The notes under the pieces were generated by a model. The model was not told where the DNA came from and did no database searches. It was given only the letters and a program-made list of their open reading frames with translations. Source: Planctomycetota bacterium (GTDB lineage: Bacteria; Planctomycetota; Planctomycetia; Pirellulales; Pirellulaceae). From it: a stretch of DNA of 5,278 nucleotides. This document shows positions 1 to 5,278 of the stretch, piece by piece (position 1 is the first letter of the stretch; the number at the start of each line of letters is the position of its first letter). The position numbers were made by a program, and so were the translations under genes. The stretch covers positions 1 through 5,278 of the forward strand of contig JAHWKS010000478.1 of the NCBI GenBank assembly GCA_019347795.1, read 5' to 3'.

Positions 1-786
1 CTCGGCGCGCATCCCGATGATGCGGAGTTTCAAGCCGGCGGGCTGGCGGCGAAGTATCGTCAGGCGGGACATGTTGTGAAGTTGGTTTCGGTCACCTACG
101 GCGCCGCGGGACATTATCAGACCTTCGGACCGCCGCTGGCGGCGGGGCGGAAGCAAGAGGCGGCGGCGGCGGGGCGCGTGATCGGCGCCGAGTACGTCAC
201 GTGGGACTTTCCCGACGGATCGTTGGTTCCCTCGCTCGAGGTGCGGCTTCAGATCATCCGCGAGATTCGCAGCTTCCAGCCCGACCTGGTGCTGACGCAT
301 CGTCCCTGCGACTATCACCCCGACCACCGCGCCGTAGGCGCGGCGGTGCAGGATGCGTCGTACCTGGTGACGGTTCCGGCTGTAGCTCCCGAGACGCCCG
401 CGCTGCGGCGGGATCCGGTCGTGGCGTACATGCCGGATCTCTTTACGCGACCCAGCCCCCTGCGGCCCGATGTGCTGATCGACTTCTCGGAGCATCTCGA
501 GACGGTGGTGCAGATGCTGGCCTGCCATCGCTCCCAGGTGTTCGAGTGGCTGCCGTACAACAAGGGCGCCGCAGAGGAGCTTCCTGCCGACGAGGAACAG
601 CGCCTGGCGTGGCTTCGCGGTTGGCTCGATGCGCGGCTCCGCGAGCGGGCCGACCACTTCCGCGACGCGACAATCGCCGCCTTCGGCGACCGCGGCCGAA
701 GTGTCACGTGCCTCGAAGTCTTCGAAATCAGCGAATACGCCGCGCCCCTCGACGCCGCCGCCCGAGAACGATTGTTTGGAACGTAG
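1..786 (+). CDS. PIG-L/LmbE-family zinc-dependent deacetylase (5'-truncated)
   Basis: Seen: the frame is open from base 1 and reads LGAHPDDAEF at once, the N-terminal metal motif of the PIG-L (LmbE) family. The GTG at 76 is therefore internal, and probably only about 5-10 residues are missing. The 261 visible residues contain the second motif, DYHPDHRAVG, at about 104-113. By analogy with MshB, the Zn ligands would be H4, D7 and H109, with D6 as general base and H106 as a catalytic histidine. The C-terminal half holds CHRSQVFEWLPYNKG, then an Arg-rich helix and FEISEYAAPLD, a form I associate with planctomycete members. Known: the family hydrolyses N-acetyl groups, usually on GlcNAc-type sugars; the substrate here cannot be told. 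No signal peptide can be judged because the start is missing. The gene ends in TAG, followed directly by a hairpin. Family assignment is firm; substrate unknown. Confidence 0.93.
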   Translation, partial: LGAHPDDAEFQAGGLAAKYRQAGHVVKLVSVTYGAAGHYQTFGPPLAAGRKQEAAAAGRVIGAEYVTWDFPDGSLVPSLEVRLQIIREIRSFQPDLVLTHRPCDYHPDHRAVGAAVQDASYLVTVPAVAPETPALRRDPVVAYMPDLFTRPSPLRPDVLIDFSEHLETVVQMLACHRSQVFEWLPYNKGAAEELPADEEQRLAWLRGWLDARLRERADHFRDATIAAFGDRGRSVTCLEVFEISEYAAPLDAAARERLFGT

Positions 787-806
787 AACGGGCGGCTCGC
801 CTGTTC
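786..806 (+). other. Stem-loop directly after the deacetylase stop codon
   Basis: GAACGGGCG (786-794) pairs with CGCCTGTTC (798-806) over 9 bp with one G-U, around a 3-nt GCT loop. It begins on the last base of the stop codon. No T-run follows, so it is not a classical intrinsic terminator; it could protect the mRNA 3' end or be chance in GC-rich DNA. A weaker CGCC/GGCG hairpin (807-818) follows. Confidence 0.35.
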
Positions 807-857
807 CGCCGGCTGGCGTGCGCTGTCCGTCCGCGAAGAGCGAAGCGATGAGACGGT

Positions 858-898
858 ATCGTCTGTGCGTTTTTGGAGGTATGGCAGGGCAAAAAGAA
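858..898 (+). repeat. Left arm of a ~40-bp imperfect inverted repeat
   Basis: This arm matches the reverse complement of 1096-1133 at 36 positions, with two substitutions (T880, A894) and 3 nt of insertions (CT at 863-864, one extra T in the T-run). The core GGAGGTATGGCAGGGC pairs with GCCCTGCCATGCCTCC. T880 faces G1114, so the RNA would keep a G-U pair. The arms are separated by 197 bp. No clear direct target duplication is visible outside them. Confidence 0.85.
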
Positions 899-941
899 TT
901 GTGAGCAGGAAGCTGTTTCAAAGGCTTGGCGACGCGCCGTC

Positions 942-950
942 TGTTATACT
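942..950 (+). promoter_or_regulatory. Candidate extended -10 promoter for the intergenic RNA
   Basis: TGTTATACT is an extended -10 element (TGn followed by TATACT at 945-950, five of six matches to TATAAT). No good -35 sits 16-18 bp upstream; TTGGCG at 926-931 is only 13 bp away. Extended -10 promoters can work without a -35. Transcription would start near 956-958, at the beginning of the foldable stretch. Confidence 0.45.
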
Positions 951-952
951 CA

Positions 953-1075
953 TTCCCGCCTGGTGAAACGGAGTCGGGCTTTGCTGGCGAGCAACCCGAC
1001 AAGGGATAGCCAAGTCAGGGCGGGAAGAAAAACGCGCCTCGGCCCTGCCGGGAAACTCCGGCAGGGCCTCGTTTT
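953..1075 (+). ncRNA. Candidate small structured RNA or attenuated leader, family not recognised
   Basis: Seen: TTCCCGCC (953-960) pairs perfectly with GGCGGGAA (1019-1026), closing a domain. Inside, GTCGGG (973-978) pairs with CCCGAC (995-1000), and stacked within that TTGCT (981-985) pairs with AGCAA (990-994) around a GGCG tetraloop. About 15 nt after the domain comes a strong intrinsic terminator. An extended -10 lies just upstream. Promoter, folded domain and terminator give a transcript of roughly 120 nt. I found no SRP core (GGAAGGAAGCAG-type), RNase P, tmRNA, cobalamin, TPP or c-di-GMP consensus. The predicted start at about 957 would clip the first bases of the closing stem, which weakens the model slightly. 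It could instead be a leader controlling the zinc-ribbon gene downstream. Confidence 0.45.
1029..1075 (+). terminator. Strong intrinsic terminator, possibly bidirectional
   Basis: GGCCCTGCCGG (1041-1051) and CCGGCAGGGCC (1058-1068) form a perfect 11-bp stem with a 6-nt GAAACT loop, followed by TCGTTTTAG. An outer AAAACG (1029-1034)/CGTTTT (1070-1075) pairing extends the stem past an asymmetric bulge, and the A-run on the left gives a T-run on the other strand, so it could also stop minus-strand transcripts. It separates the deacetylase from the zinc-ribbon gene. Confidence 0.75.
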
Positions 1076-1095
1076 AGTACATCACCGTTTGATTT

Positions 1096-1133
1096 TTCTA
1101 TTTGCCCTGCCATGCCTCCAAAACGCACACGAT
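1096..1133 (-). repeat. Right arm of the ~40-bp imperfect inverted repeat
   Basis: This is the reverse-complement partner of 858-898. The longest unbroken match is TTTGCCCTGCCAT (1101-1113), and pairing continues through GCCTCCAAAA and CGCAC to ACGAT. The arm lies after the internal terminator and about 33 bp before the zinc-ribbon start codon, so it would fall in any leader transcript of that gene that reads through the terminator. Confidence 0.85.
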
Positions 1134-1157
1134 TCGTGTTTGCGCCGTTCCCGGGAA
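1127..1157. promoter_or_regulatory. Two palindromes in front of the zinc-ribbon gene
   Basis: ACACGA-T-TCGTGT (1127-1139) is a perfect 6+1+6 dyad overlapping the outer end of the right repeat arm. TTCCCGGGAA (1148-1157) is a perfect 10-bp palindrome ending 9 bp before the ATG. Either could be a repressor site or a small RNA hairpin, and the second could occlude ribosome binding. Chance palindromes are possible, so the functional reading is tentative. Confidence 0.3.
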
Positions 1158-1166
1158 ATTGGGGCG

Positions 1167-1604
1167 ATGATCGCTTGTCCGAATTGCCAAATCAGCTTCA
1201 GTCCCCAGCAGCGAGTTTGTCCGCGCTGCAAGTCCTATGAGCCGCCGCTCGAAGATCGGATGGAATACCTGGAGCGAATGGCCCAAGAATCGCTGAACGA
1301 CGGGAATTCGCCCGGTTTTGTGGAAGCGTCGCTGGTCCGCGAAGGAATTGCCCCGAAAGCGGCGCAGGAAATCGTCATTGCCCAGTCGCAGAAAGTTCGC
1401 CGCGCCGCTCGAGGGCGAGGGCTGCGACGCATCGCGGTCGGGCTCGTGTTTTTATCTTTCGCCGCGGGGTTAGTCTTGGGCGGTGGACTGATCTTCGCGG
1501 AGTTCGGCAGCAAACTCCTGTTACGTAGCGGCCTTTTGCTTCTTTTTTTGGCGGTTCCGCTATTCCTCAGAGCATTGTACAACTTCGCACGTGGCCGTGA
1601 TTGA
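1167..1604 (+). CDS. Small zinc-ribbon protein with two membrane segments
   Basis: Seen: 145 residues. A four-cysteine ribbon opens the protein, with C4-x2-C7 and C18-x2-C21 (CPNC...CPRC) 10 residues apart, a typical rubredoxin-like/zinc-ribbon knuckle pair. Residues 22-75 are hydrophilic and probably helical (VEASLVREGIAPKAAQEIV looks like a short helical hairpin). A basic linker (76-88, KVRRAARGRGLRR) precedes TM1 (about 89-111) and TM2 (about 118-136), then a short RGRD tail. By the positive-inside rule, the ribbon and linker would be cytoplasmic. The ATG at 1167 is chosen because the ribbon follows it immediately; the frame is open upstream to 873, but that part crosses non-coding structure. 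GGGG at 1161-1164 is too close to be a good Shine-Dalgarno. Similar orphan proteins are common in planctomycetes; I know of no assigned function. Confidence 0.82.
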   Translation: MIACPNCQISFSPQQRVCPRCKSYEPPLEDRMEYLERMAQESLNDGNSPGFVEASLVREGIAPKAAQEIVIAQSQKVRRAARGRGLRRIAVGLVFLSFAAGLVLGGGLIFAEFGSKLLLRSGLLLLFLAVPLFLRALYNFARGRD

Positions 1605-1653
1605 TCAGCTCGACGCACGATGGTTTCGATCCTGCTATTCATAAGTCCCGACC

Positions 1654-3009
1654 ATGAATTGCCTACTTTTTGCGATCGCTATCACCGCCCCCGCCGCGGA
1701 TGCCTGGCCTCCGGAACTCGAAGGCGCCGTCAATGGAACCGTGTCGTTCACGGACGAGTCGCTCTTCGAGGTTCCCGGGGCGGTTGCGGAAGAGGCGAAG
1801 CAAGACGGCGCAGCGCCATTCGTTGTCGCCAAGACGCCGCCGACGGTGGACCTCGCTTTTCATGGCGACTTGGGGCCGGATGCGGTGACCCGGCGGCTCT
1901 GGTCGTCATGGGGCGATATCTGCGTGGCGAGCGACGGCCGGGTCTACTGCGCGATCGGCGACCACGGCGATGCCGTCGGCGGCGACGCCCGCTGCTTCCT
2001 CTATTGCTGGGATCCGGAGCGCAAGAGGCTGGAGCAGGTGGTGGACATGAACCGCGTTGTGCCGCCGCGAGCGGGGCAGCCGGCGTGGTCGAAGGTGCAC
2101 GCCCGCATCGACGAAGGGGCCGACGGCAAAATCTATTTCAGTTGCACGCTCAACGACGGCAATCGCGCCGGGCAGCCCGAGTACGGCTTTAACGAGCACC
2201 TTCCGGGCGGGCAGCTTTATCAATACGACCCGGCGACGGGAAAGACCACTGTCTTCGCCGATCTGCCGCCGCGGCGCTGCACGGCCACCTCGATTCTCGA
2301 CCGCGACCGCAACACCTGGTGGTGCAATCTCGAAGCGGGCGAGGGCAACGCCTTGTGGGGCCTCGACCTCGCGACGAAGCAGCCCCTCTACCAAGGGCCG
2401 GACGGCTCGGTCGGCTTCAATCGCGCCTTCGCCTTGGCGGCCGACGGGGCGATTTTCTTCAACGGCGACGGCGGCAGTCTGTGGAAGTGCGATGCGGAGA
2501 CGATGATGCAGACGAAGTCCTCATTCGGAGAATCGCCGGGAATGCGCTGCGCGACCCGCGAATCGAAGGACGGCTTCATTTACGGCGCTACGCACAAAAC
2601 CAATCAACTCTTCCGCTATTCCCCGAAGCGGGATGAACTCGAATTGCTCGGCCCCAACTGGCTTACCGGGCAATACACCACCGTAATGATCCTTTCGTCC
2701 GACGAACGGTTCCTGTACTATCTGCCGGGCGCCCACGGCGGGGCATTCCGGCATGGGACTCCCATAGTGCAATACGAGCTGGCCACCGGGCGGCGGAAGG
2801 TGATCGCCTTCCTCGCCGAGACGATCGAGCGCCGCTACGGCTACGTCCCCGCGGGAACGTACGGCGTCAAGCTGAGCGCCGACGGCGACACGCTCTACGT
2901 GAACTTCAACGGCCACGCCGCCGATGACGCTCGCCCCTCGCACATGCGCCCCAACGGCTTCGGCCTCTGCGCCTTCGCCGCGATCCACATCCCGCCCTCG
3001 GAGCGGTAA
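1654..3009 (+). CDS. Exported beta-propeller protein, probably seven-bladed, function unknown
   Basis: Seen: 451 residues. Residues 1-17 (MNCLLFAIAITAPAADA) resemble a signal peptide with an AxA cleavage site before W18, though the n-region lacks a positive charge. Seven repeats of the form 'DG-x-(I/V/L)-Y' recur near 94-98, 157-161, 217-223, 264-268, 306-310, 350-356 and 410-415. Each is followed by a partner strand of the form 'LYxxDPxTGK' (115-123, 187-197, 233-242, 275-283, 318-326, 370-380, 437-446). This pattern fits a seven-bladed propeller of the YVTN/SMP-30/quinoprotein-like kind. TAA at 1642-1644 closes the frame upstream, so ATG 1654 is the first usable start. No Shine-Dalgarno is visible; TGCTATTCA (1634-1641) might be a poor extended -10. 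No catalytic motif or heme CxxCH is seen. It could bind a ligand or be a lactonase-like enzyme. Exported location is likely, function open. Confidence 0.88.
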   Translation: MNCLLFAIAITAPAADAWPPELEGAVNGTVSFTDESLFEVPGAVAEEAKQDGAAPFVVAKTPPTVDLAFHGDLGPDAVTRRLWSSWGDICVASDGRVYCAIGDHGDAVGGDARCFLYCWDPERKRLEQVVDMNRVVPPRAGQPAWSKVHARIDEGADGKIYFSCTLNDGNRAGQPEYGFNEHLPGGQLYQYDPATGKTTVFADLPPRRCTATSILDRDRNTWWCNLEAGEGNALWGLDLATKQPLYQGPDGSVGFNRAFALAADGAIFFNGDGGSLWKCDAETMMQTKSSFGESPGMRCATRESKDGFIYGATHKTNQLFRYSPKRDELELLGPNWLTGQYTTVMILSSDERFLYYLPGAHGGAFRHGTPIVQYELATGRRKVIAFLAETIERRYGYVPAGTYGVKLSADGDTLYVNFNGHAADDARPSHMRPNGFGLCAFAAIHIPPSER

Positions 3010-3030
3010 CATAGGCTGGGACGTTCTACC

Positions 3031-4755
3031 TTACGAATCCGCCGCTTTACCGCGCCCGTAGTGCTCTCTCAATCGGCGACGGCACGTCTCCACTTCCGCG
3101 TCGATCTGCCCGGCGGGGAGCACTCCGGACTCCGCCATCAATTCCGCGATTCGCCGCAGACAGGAATCGCTGAGCGTCCGCTCGAAGTGGAGCAGCAGCC
3201 GTCGCTCGACGACGTCGGACAGCCGTCGCGGCCAGTGGTTGGCGATCGCGTGGCGGACGTAGCGGAGCGGGATTTGCGTGTCGGGCAGGTTTTCGCGATC
3301 GTCTTCTCGATGATGCGACGTCTCGGCGAGCGCCGCCTCCGTGCTCGTTCCGCAGAGCCGCCATACCGCTTGAATTTGCGGAAGCGAATAGCGGAGCCGA
3401 TCTGACAGCCGGCGTTGCTCCGCCGCGAGCGATGCGCGATCGGACGGGTAGCCCTCGCCGCCGGGGAGGGGACGCTCGCGCGAGTCGGCGATCGGCTCGC
3501 GATCCAATCGCTTCAGCACCGCCGCCGCCGTCTCTTCCGCCAGGGAGCGGCACGTGGTGAGCTTGCCGCCGATCACCGACATCAGCGGCACGGCGCCTCC
3601 CTCGTGCTCCTTCAAGAAGTGCCGGCGGGTCACCGCGCCCGGCGTCTCCGCCTCCGCGAAGGGGAGCGGCCGAACGCCGCTGTAGTGCATCGTGACGTCC
3701 TCGCGCGCCAGCGCCGCCTGCGGGAAAACGTCGTTGGCGGCGTCGAGCAAATACGCGATCTCCGCTTCGGTGGCGACCGCCGTCTCCGGCGGGCGATCGT
3801 ATGGAAGGTCCGTGGTGCCGATCAGCGCCGCATCGCCGAAGGGGAGCAGGAACACCGGGCGGCCGTCGTCGGCTTCGGCATACACGCCCGACTCGCCCAG
3901 CGCCTCGCGAATCGCCGGCTGATGGGTCACGATGTGGCTCCCCTTGGTCCCGCCCATCAGCCGCGGCGAGGCGACGTGCAGCCGCGTGAGCGTGTGGTCG
4001 ACCCAGGCCCCCGTCGCATTGATGACTGCGGCGGGAGCGAACCGATCGGCGACTTCGCCGGAGGTTTGGGCTTCGCTGCTGGAGACGGCGGCGTCGCGGG
4101 GAACGGGAGCGATCGTAGCCGTGCGTCCCGCCAAGTCGGCCCGATGATGCGTGAACACCCGAAACAAGGCGCCGTGCTCCTCCGCCGCGCGGCGGGCGTC
4201 CTCCAAGAGCGCCAGCGTGAACCGCTCCGGCTGCAGGATCTGCGCATCCCAGTACGAGCAGAGCCAGCGATACTTCGCATGGTCCACCGGCGGCGTGTTT
4301 GCATCGCCCGGCCGATGCACGCCGCGCCGCGGAAGCGTAGAGCTGCGGGCGAGCTTGTCATACAGCCACAGTCCCGCATTCACAAGCTGCAAGCCCCGCG
4401 GCTCGGGCATCAACTTTCTCTTTCCCACCCAACCGAAGAACCGCCGCAGGGCGCCGCGCGTTCCGCCGAACCGCGTCGCCACCGGAATGAACAACCGCAG
4501 CGGTTGCACGAACTGCGGCGCCAGCGTCAACAGCCGTGTCCGCTCGGCAAGCGACTCCCGCACCAGGCCGAACTCGCCGTACTCCAGGTACCGCAGCCCC
4601 CCGTGAATCAGCCGCGATGAGTACGCCGTGGCGCCCGAGGCGACATCGGCCGCATCGACGACTGTCACCGCCAGCCCATTGATCGCCAACTCCCGCGCAA
4701 TCGCCGCCCCATTAATGCCGGCGCCAAGTACGAGGATGTGCGGAGCTGCGTTCAT
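3031..4755 (-). CDS. glpD: FAD-dependent glycerol-3-phosphate dehydrogenase
   Basis: Role: oxidises sn-glycerol-3-phosphate to dihydroxyacetone phosphate at the inner membrane face, passing electrons through FAD to quinone. Seen, 574 residues: an N-terminal Rossmann FAD motif GAGING (11-16) with the acidic residue D34 ending strand 2; the GlpD signature SGATAYSSRLIHGGLRYLE (40-58); INATGAWVD (245-253), GTKGSHIV (269-276), GTTD (313-316), YSGVRPL (358-364) and the C-terminal FAD-contact segment IGGKLTTCRSLAEE (395-408). The rest (about 430-560) matches the GlpD C-terminal domain, including a segment like RLSDVVERRLLLHF (511-524). There is no CxxC-containing [2Fe-2S] extension and no glpB/glpC neighbour, favouring GlpD over anaerobic GlpA. 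Length is slightly above the usual 500-560. The gene converges on the propeller gene with 21 bp between stops and no visible terminator. A TTGAG near the ATG is a weak ribosome site. Confidence 0.95.
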   Translation of the reverse strand: MNAAPHILVLGAGINGAAIARELAINGLAVTVVDAADVASGATAYSSRLIHGGLRYLEYGEFGLVRESLAERTRLLTLAPQFVQPLRLFIPVATRFGGTRGALRRFFGWVGKRKLMPEPRGLQLVNAGLWLYDKLARSSTLPRRGVHRPGDANTPPVDHAKYRWLCSYWDAQILQPERFTLALLEDARRAAEEHGALFRVFTHHRADLAGRTATIAPVPRDAAVSSSEAQTSGEVADRFAPAAVINATGAWVDHTLTRLHVASPRLMGGTKGSHIVTHQPAIREALGESGVYAEADDGRPVFLLPFGDAALIGTTDLPYDRPPETAVATEAEIAYLLDAANDVFPQAALAREDVTMHYSGVRPLPFAEAETPGAVTRRHFLKEHEGGAVPLMSVIGGKLTTCRSLAEETAAAVLKRLDREPIADSRERPLPGGEGYPSDRASLAAEQRRLSDRLRYSLPQIQAVWRLCGTSTEAALAETSHHREDDRENLPDTQIPLRYVRHAIANHWPRRLSDVVERRLLLHFERTLSDSCLRRIAELMAESGVLPAGQIDAEVETCRRRLREHYGRGKAADS

Positions 4756-4790
4756 CGCTCAAGCGGCGGGAATCTGGCGAAGCTTTTCCT

Positions 4791-4796
4791 ATTCTA
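4791..4796 (-). promoter_or_regulatory. Possible -10 box for glpD
   Basis: On the minus strand the bases read TAGAAT (four of six matches to TATAAT), about 35 bp before the glpD start codon, giving a leader of about 30 nt. No convincing -35 lies at 16-18 bp. It is the best -10-like sequence in the gap but weak evidence on its own. Confidence 0.25.
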
Positions 4797-4805
4797 CGAC
4801 CGCAG

Positions 4806-4827
4806 CGGACGGTCCGGCGGAAATCCG
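4806..4827. promoter_or_regulatory. Two adjacent dyads between divergent glpD and MFS genes (candidate operator)
   Basis: CGGAC-G-GTCCG (4806-4816) and CGGA-AA-TCCG (4818-4827) are both perfect dyads with the same CGGA/TCCG half-site, one base apart, giving four half-sites. They lie between the candidate glpD -10 (4791-4796) and the MFS -35 (4842), where a regulator could act on both promoters. The regulator is unknown. Confidence 0.35.
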
Positions 4828-4841
4828 AACGCGCAAGCGGT

Positions 4842-4869
4842 TTTACACAGCCGAGCGGCCAAGTATACT
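4842..4869 (+). promoter_or_regulatory. Sigma-70-type promoter for the MFS gene
   Basis: TTTACA (4842-4847) and TATACT (4864-4869) are separated by 16 bp, each one or two changes from the sigma-70 consensus. The start of transcription would be near 4876, leaving a leader of about 40 nt before the ATG at 4916. Confidence 0.6.
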
Positions 4870-4904
4870 CTGTACCGCAACCTCACCCCCAACAAGAATC
4901 TTTC

Positions 4905-4908
4905 GGAG
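4905..4908 (+). promoter_or_regulatory. Ribosome binding site of the MFS gene
   Basis: GGAG sits 7 nt before ATG 4916. It is the only well-placed Shine-Dalgarno in the window and supports this start codon. Confidence 0.6.
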
Positions 4909-4915
4909 TTCTTCT

Positions 4916-5278
4916 ATGGCGAGCGATCAGTACGGCGTGCCCAAGCCAGAGGACAAGCCACCGGCGAAAGTCCAGGGACGATTCCTGATCTTTCTGGCGA
5001 GCTTCTTCACGCTGATCGCCGCCGGAGTGGGGTTCGCCATCCGTAGCGGCATCCTGGGGGATTGGGCCGCGGAGTTCGGCTTCACCAAGGGGGAGCTGGG
5101 CACCATCACCGGCGGCGGCCTGGTGGGCTTCGGCGTGACGATCATCATCTTCAGCCTGTTCGTCGATCAAATCGGGTACAAGCCGCTCTTGATTTTCGCG
5201 TTTCTGTTACACGCGCTCTCGGCCGTGGTCACGCTGGCGGCGACCCCGGTCTACGAGGCCGCGGGCAAGGACGCCACC
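4916..5278 (+). CDS. MFS transporter, N-terminal part (runs off the window)
   Basis: Seen: an open frame of 121 codons with no stop before the window edge. A hydrophilic cytoplasmic tail (1-20, MASDQYGVPKPEDKPPAKVQ) leads into TM1 (about 23-43), a loop with an amphipathic stretch (WAAEFGFTKGELGTI), TM2 (about 63-83) and TM3 (about 89-110). Between TM2 and TM3, SLFVDQIGYKPLL (80-92) fits a degenerate MFS motif A (GxxxDRxGRR): D84, G87 and K89 are kept, but the first Gly is Ser and the Arg after Asp is Gln. The loop after TM3 (PVYEAAGKDAT) looks longer than usual. The start is supported by a promoter and a Shine-Dalgarno at good spacing. The substrate cannot be told from this fragment. It is divergent from glpD; a role in glycerol-phosphate uptake is possible but nothing in the sequence shows it. 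Confidence 0.85.
   Translation, partial: MASDQYGVPKPEDKPPAKVQGRFLIFLASFFTLIAAGVGFAIRSGILGDWAAEFGFTKGELGTITGGGLVGFGVTIIIFSLFVDQIGYKPLLIFAFLLHALSAVVTLAATPVYEAAGKDAT

Larger units (their letters stand above)
787..1166. other. 380-bp intergenic region with no credible protein gene
   Basis: A frame open from 873 runs through this region into the zinc-ribbon gene, but its translation here is Arg-rich and featureless, and it crosses a terminator hairpin and both repeat arms, so I read it as non-coding. In order the region holds: the post-stop hairpin; a small dyad AGACG-GTAT-CGTCT (851-864); the left inverted-repeat arm; an extended -10 box; a foldable segment; an intrinsic terminator; the right arm; and two short palindromes just before the next start codon. 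Confidence 0.7.

Noticed and set aside
953..1075. Assignment of the foldable stretch to a known RNA (SRP, RNase P, tmRNA, cobalamin, TPP or c-di-GMP riboswitch, hammerhead)
   Set aside because: None of the conserved core sequences of these families could be found on either strand. It is left as an unassigned candidate.
845..1145. Target-site duplication flanking the inverted repeat
   Set aside because: The similar bases outside the arms (ATCGT and ACGAT) are inverted, not direct, so they extend the inverted repeat and do not mark an insertion.
873..1166. Upstream extension of the zinc-ribbon gene to a TTG at 873, adding 98 residues
   Set aside because: The added part crosses both repeat arms, the promoter and a strong terminator and has no protein-like pattern, whereas the zinc ribbon starts right at ATG 1167.
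1620..2192. A 190-codon + strand frame overlapping the propeller gene
   Set aside because: Its sequence is Arg/Gly-rich low-complexity, while the overlapping frame from 1654 has a signal peptide and seven clear repeats.
3010..3030. Shared terminator between the convergent propeller and glpD genes
   Set aside because: The 21-bp gap contains no stem-loop with a T-run.
3415..4620. A 401-codon open frame on the + strand opposite glpD
   Set aside because: It is fully antisense to a clear GlpD. Its translation is rich in Arg, Gly and Ala with no domain, as expected for a shadow frame in high-GC DNA.

Overview
The window is GC-rich bacterial DNA holding five protein genes, two of them cut by the window edges, and one structured intergenic region. 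The gene content suggests a planctomycete, probably of the Pirellulales type: a PIG-L deacetylase ending in the CHRSQVFEWLPYNKG-type segment, a secreted beta-propeller of unknown role, a small zinc-ribbon membrane protein, and an MFS transporter, mostly without strong Shine-Dalgarno sequences. This assignment is an inference from protein style. No rRNA or marker gene is present to confirm it.

Layout: (1) 1-786, + strand, a PIG-L/LmbE-family zinc deacetylase missing only its first few residues. (2) 787-1166, a 380-bp gap without a credible protein gene. It contains a pair of near-perfect inverted repeats (858-898 and 1096-1133) enclosing an extended -10 promoter (942-950), a foldable stretch (953-1026) and a strong intrinsic terminator (1029-1075). 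Together these look like a small RNA gene or a leader/attenuator inside an inverted-repeat-bounded element. (3) 1167-1604, +, a 145-aa zinc-ribbon protein with two membrane segments. (4) 1654-3009, +, an exported 451-aa protein with seven repeats, read here as a seven-bladed beta-propeller. (5) 3031-4755, - strand, FAD-dependent glycerol-3-phosphate dehydrogenase (GlpD), convergent with the propeller gene. (6) 4756-4915, a divergent promoter region with two adjacent dyads and a good sigma-70-type promoter. (7) 4916-5278, +, the N-terminal 121 residues of an MFS transporter that runs off the window.

The genes do not form an evident single pathway. GlpD feeds electrons from glycerol-3-phosphate into the quinone pool. 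It shares its upstream region with the MFS gene, so shared regulation is possible but unproven. Genes 1-3 on the + strand are separated by an internal terminator and are probably not one operon. No transposase, CRISPR array, tRNA, rRNA or defence system is visible. The most unusual part is the inverted-repeat-bounded RNA-like island between 858 and 1133.
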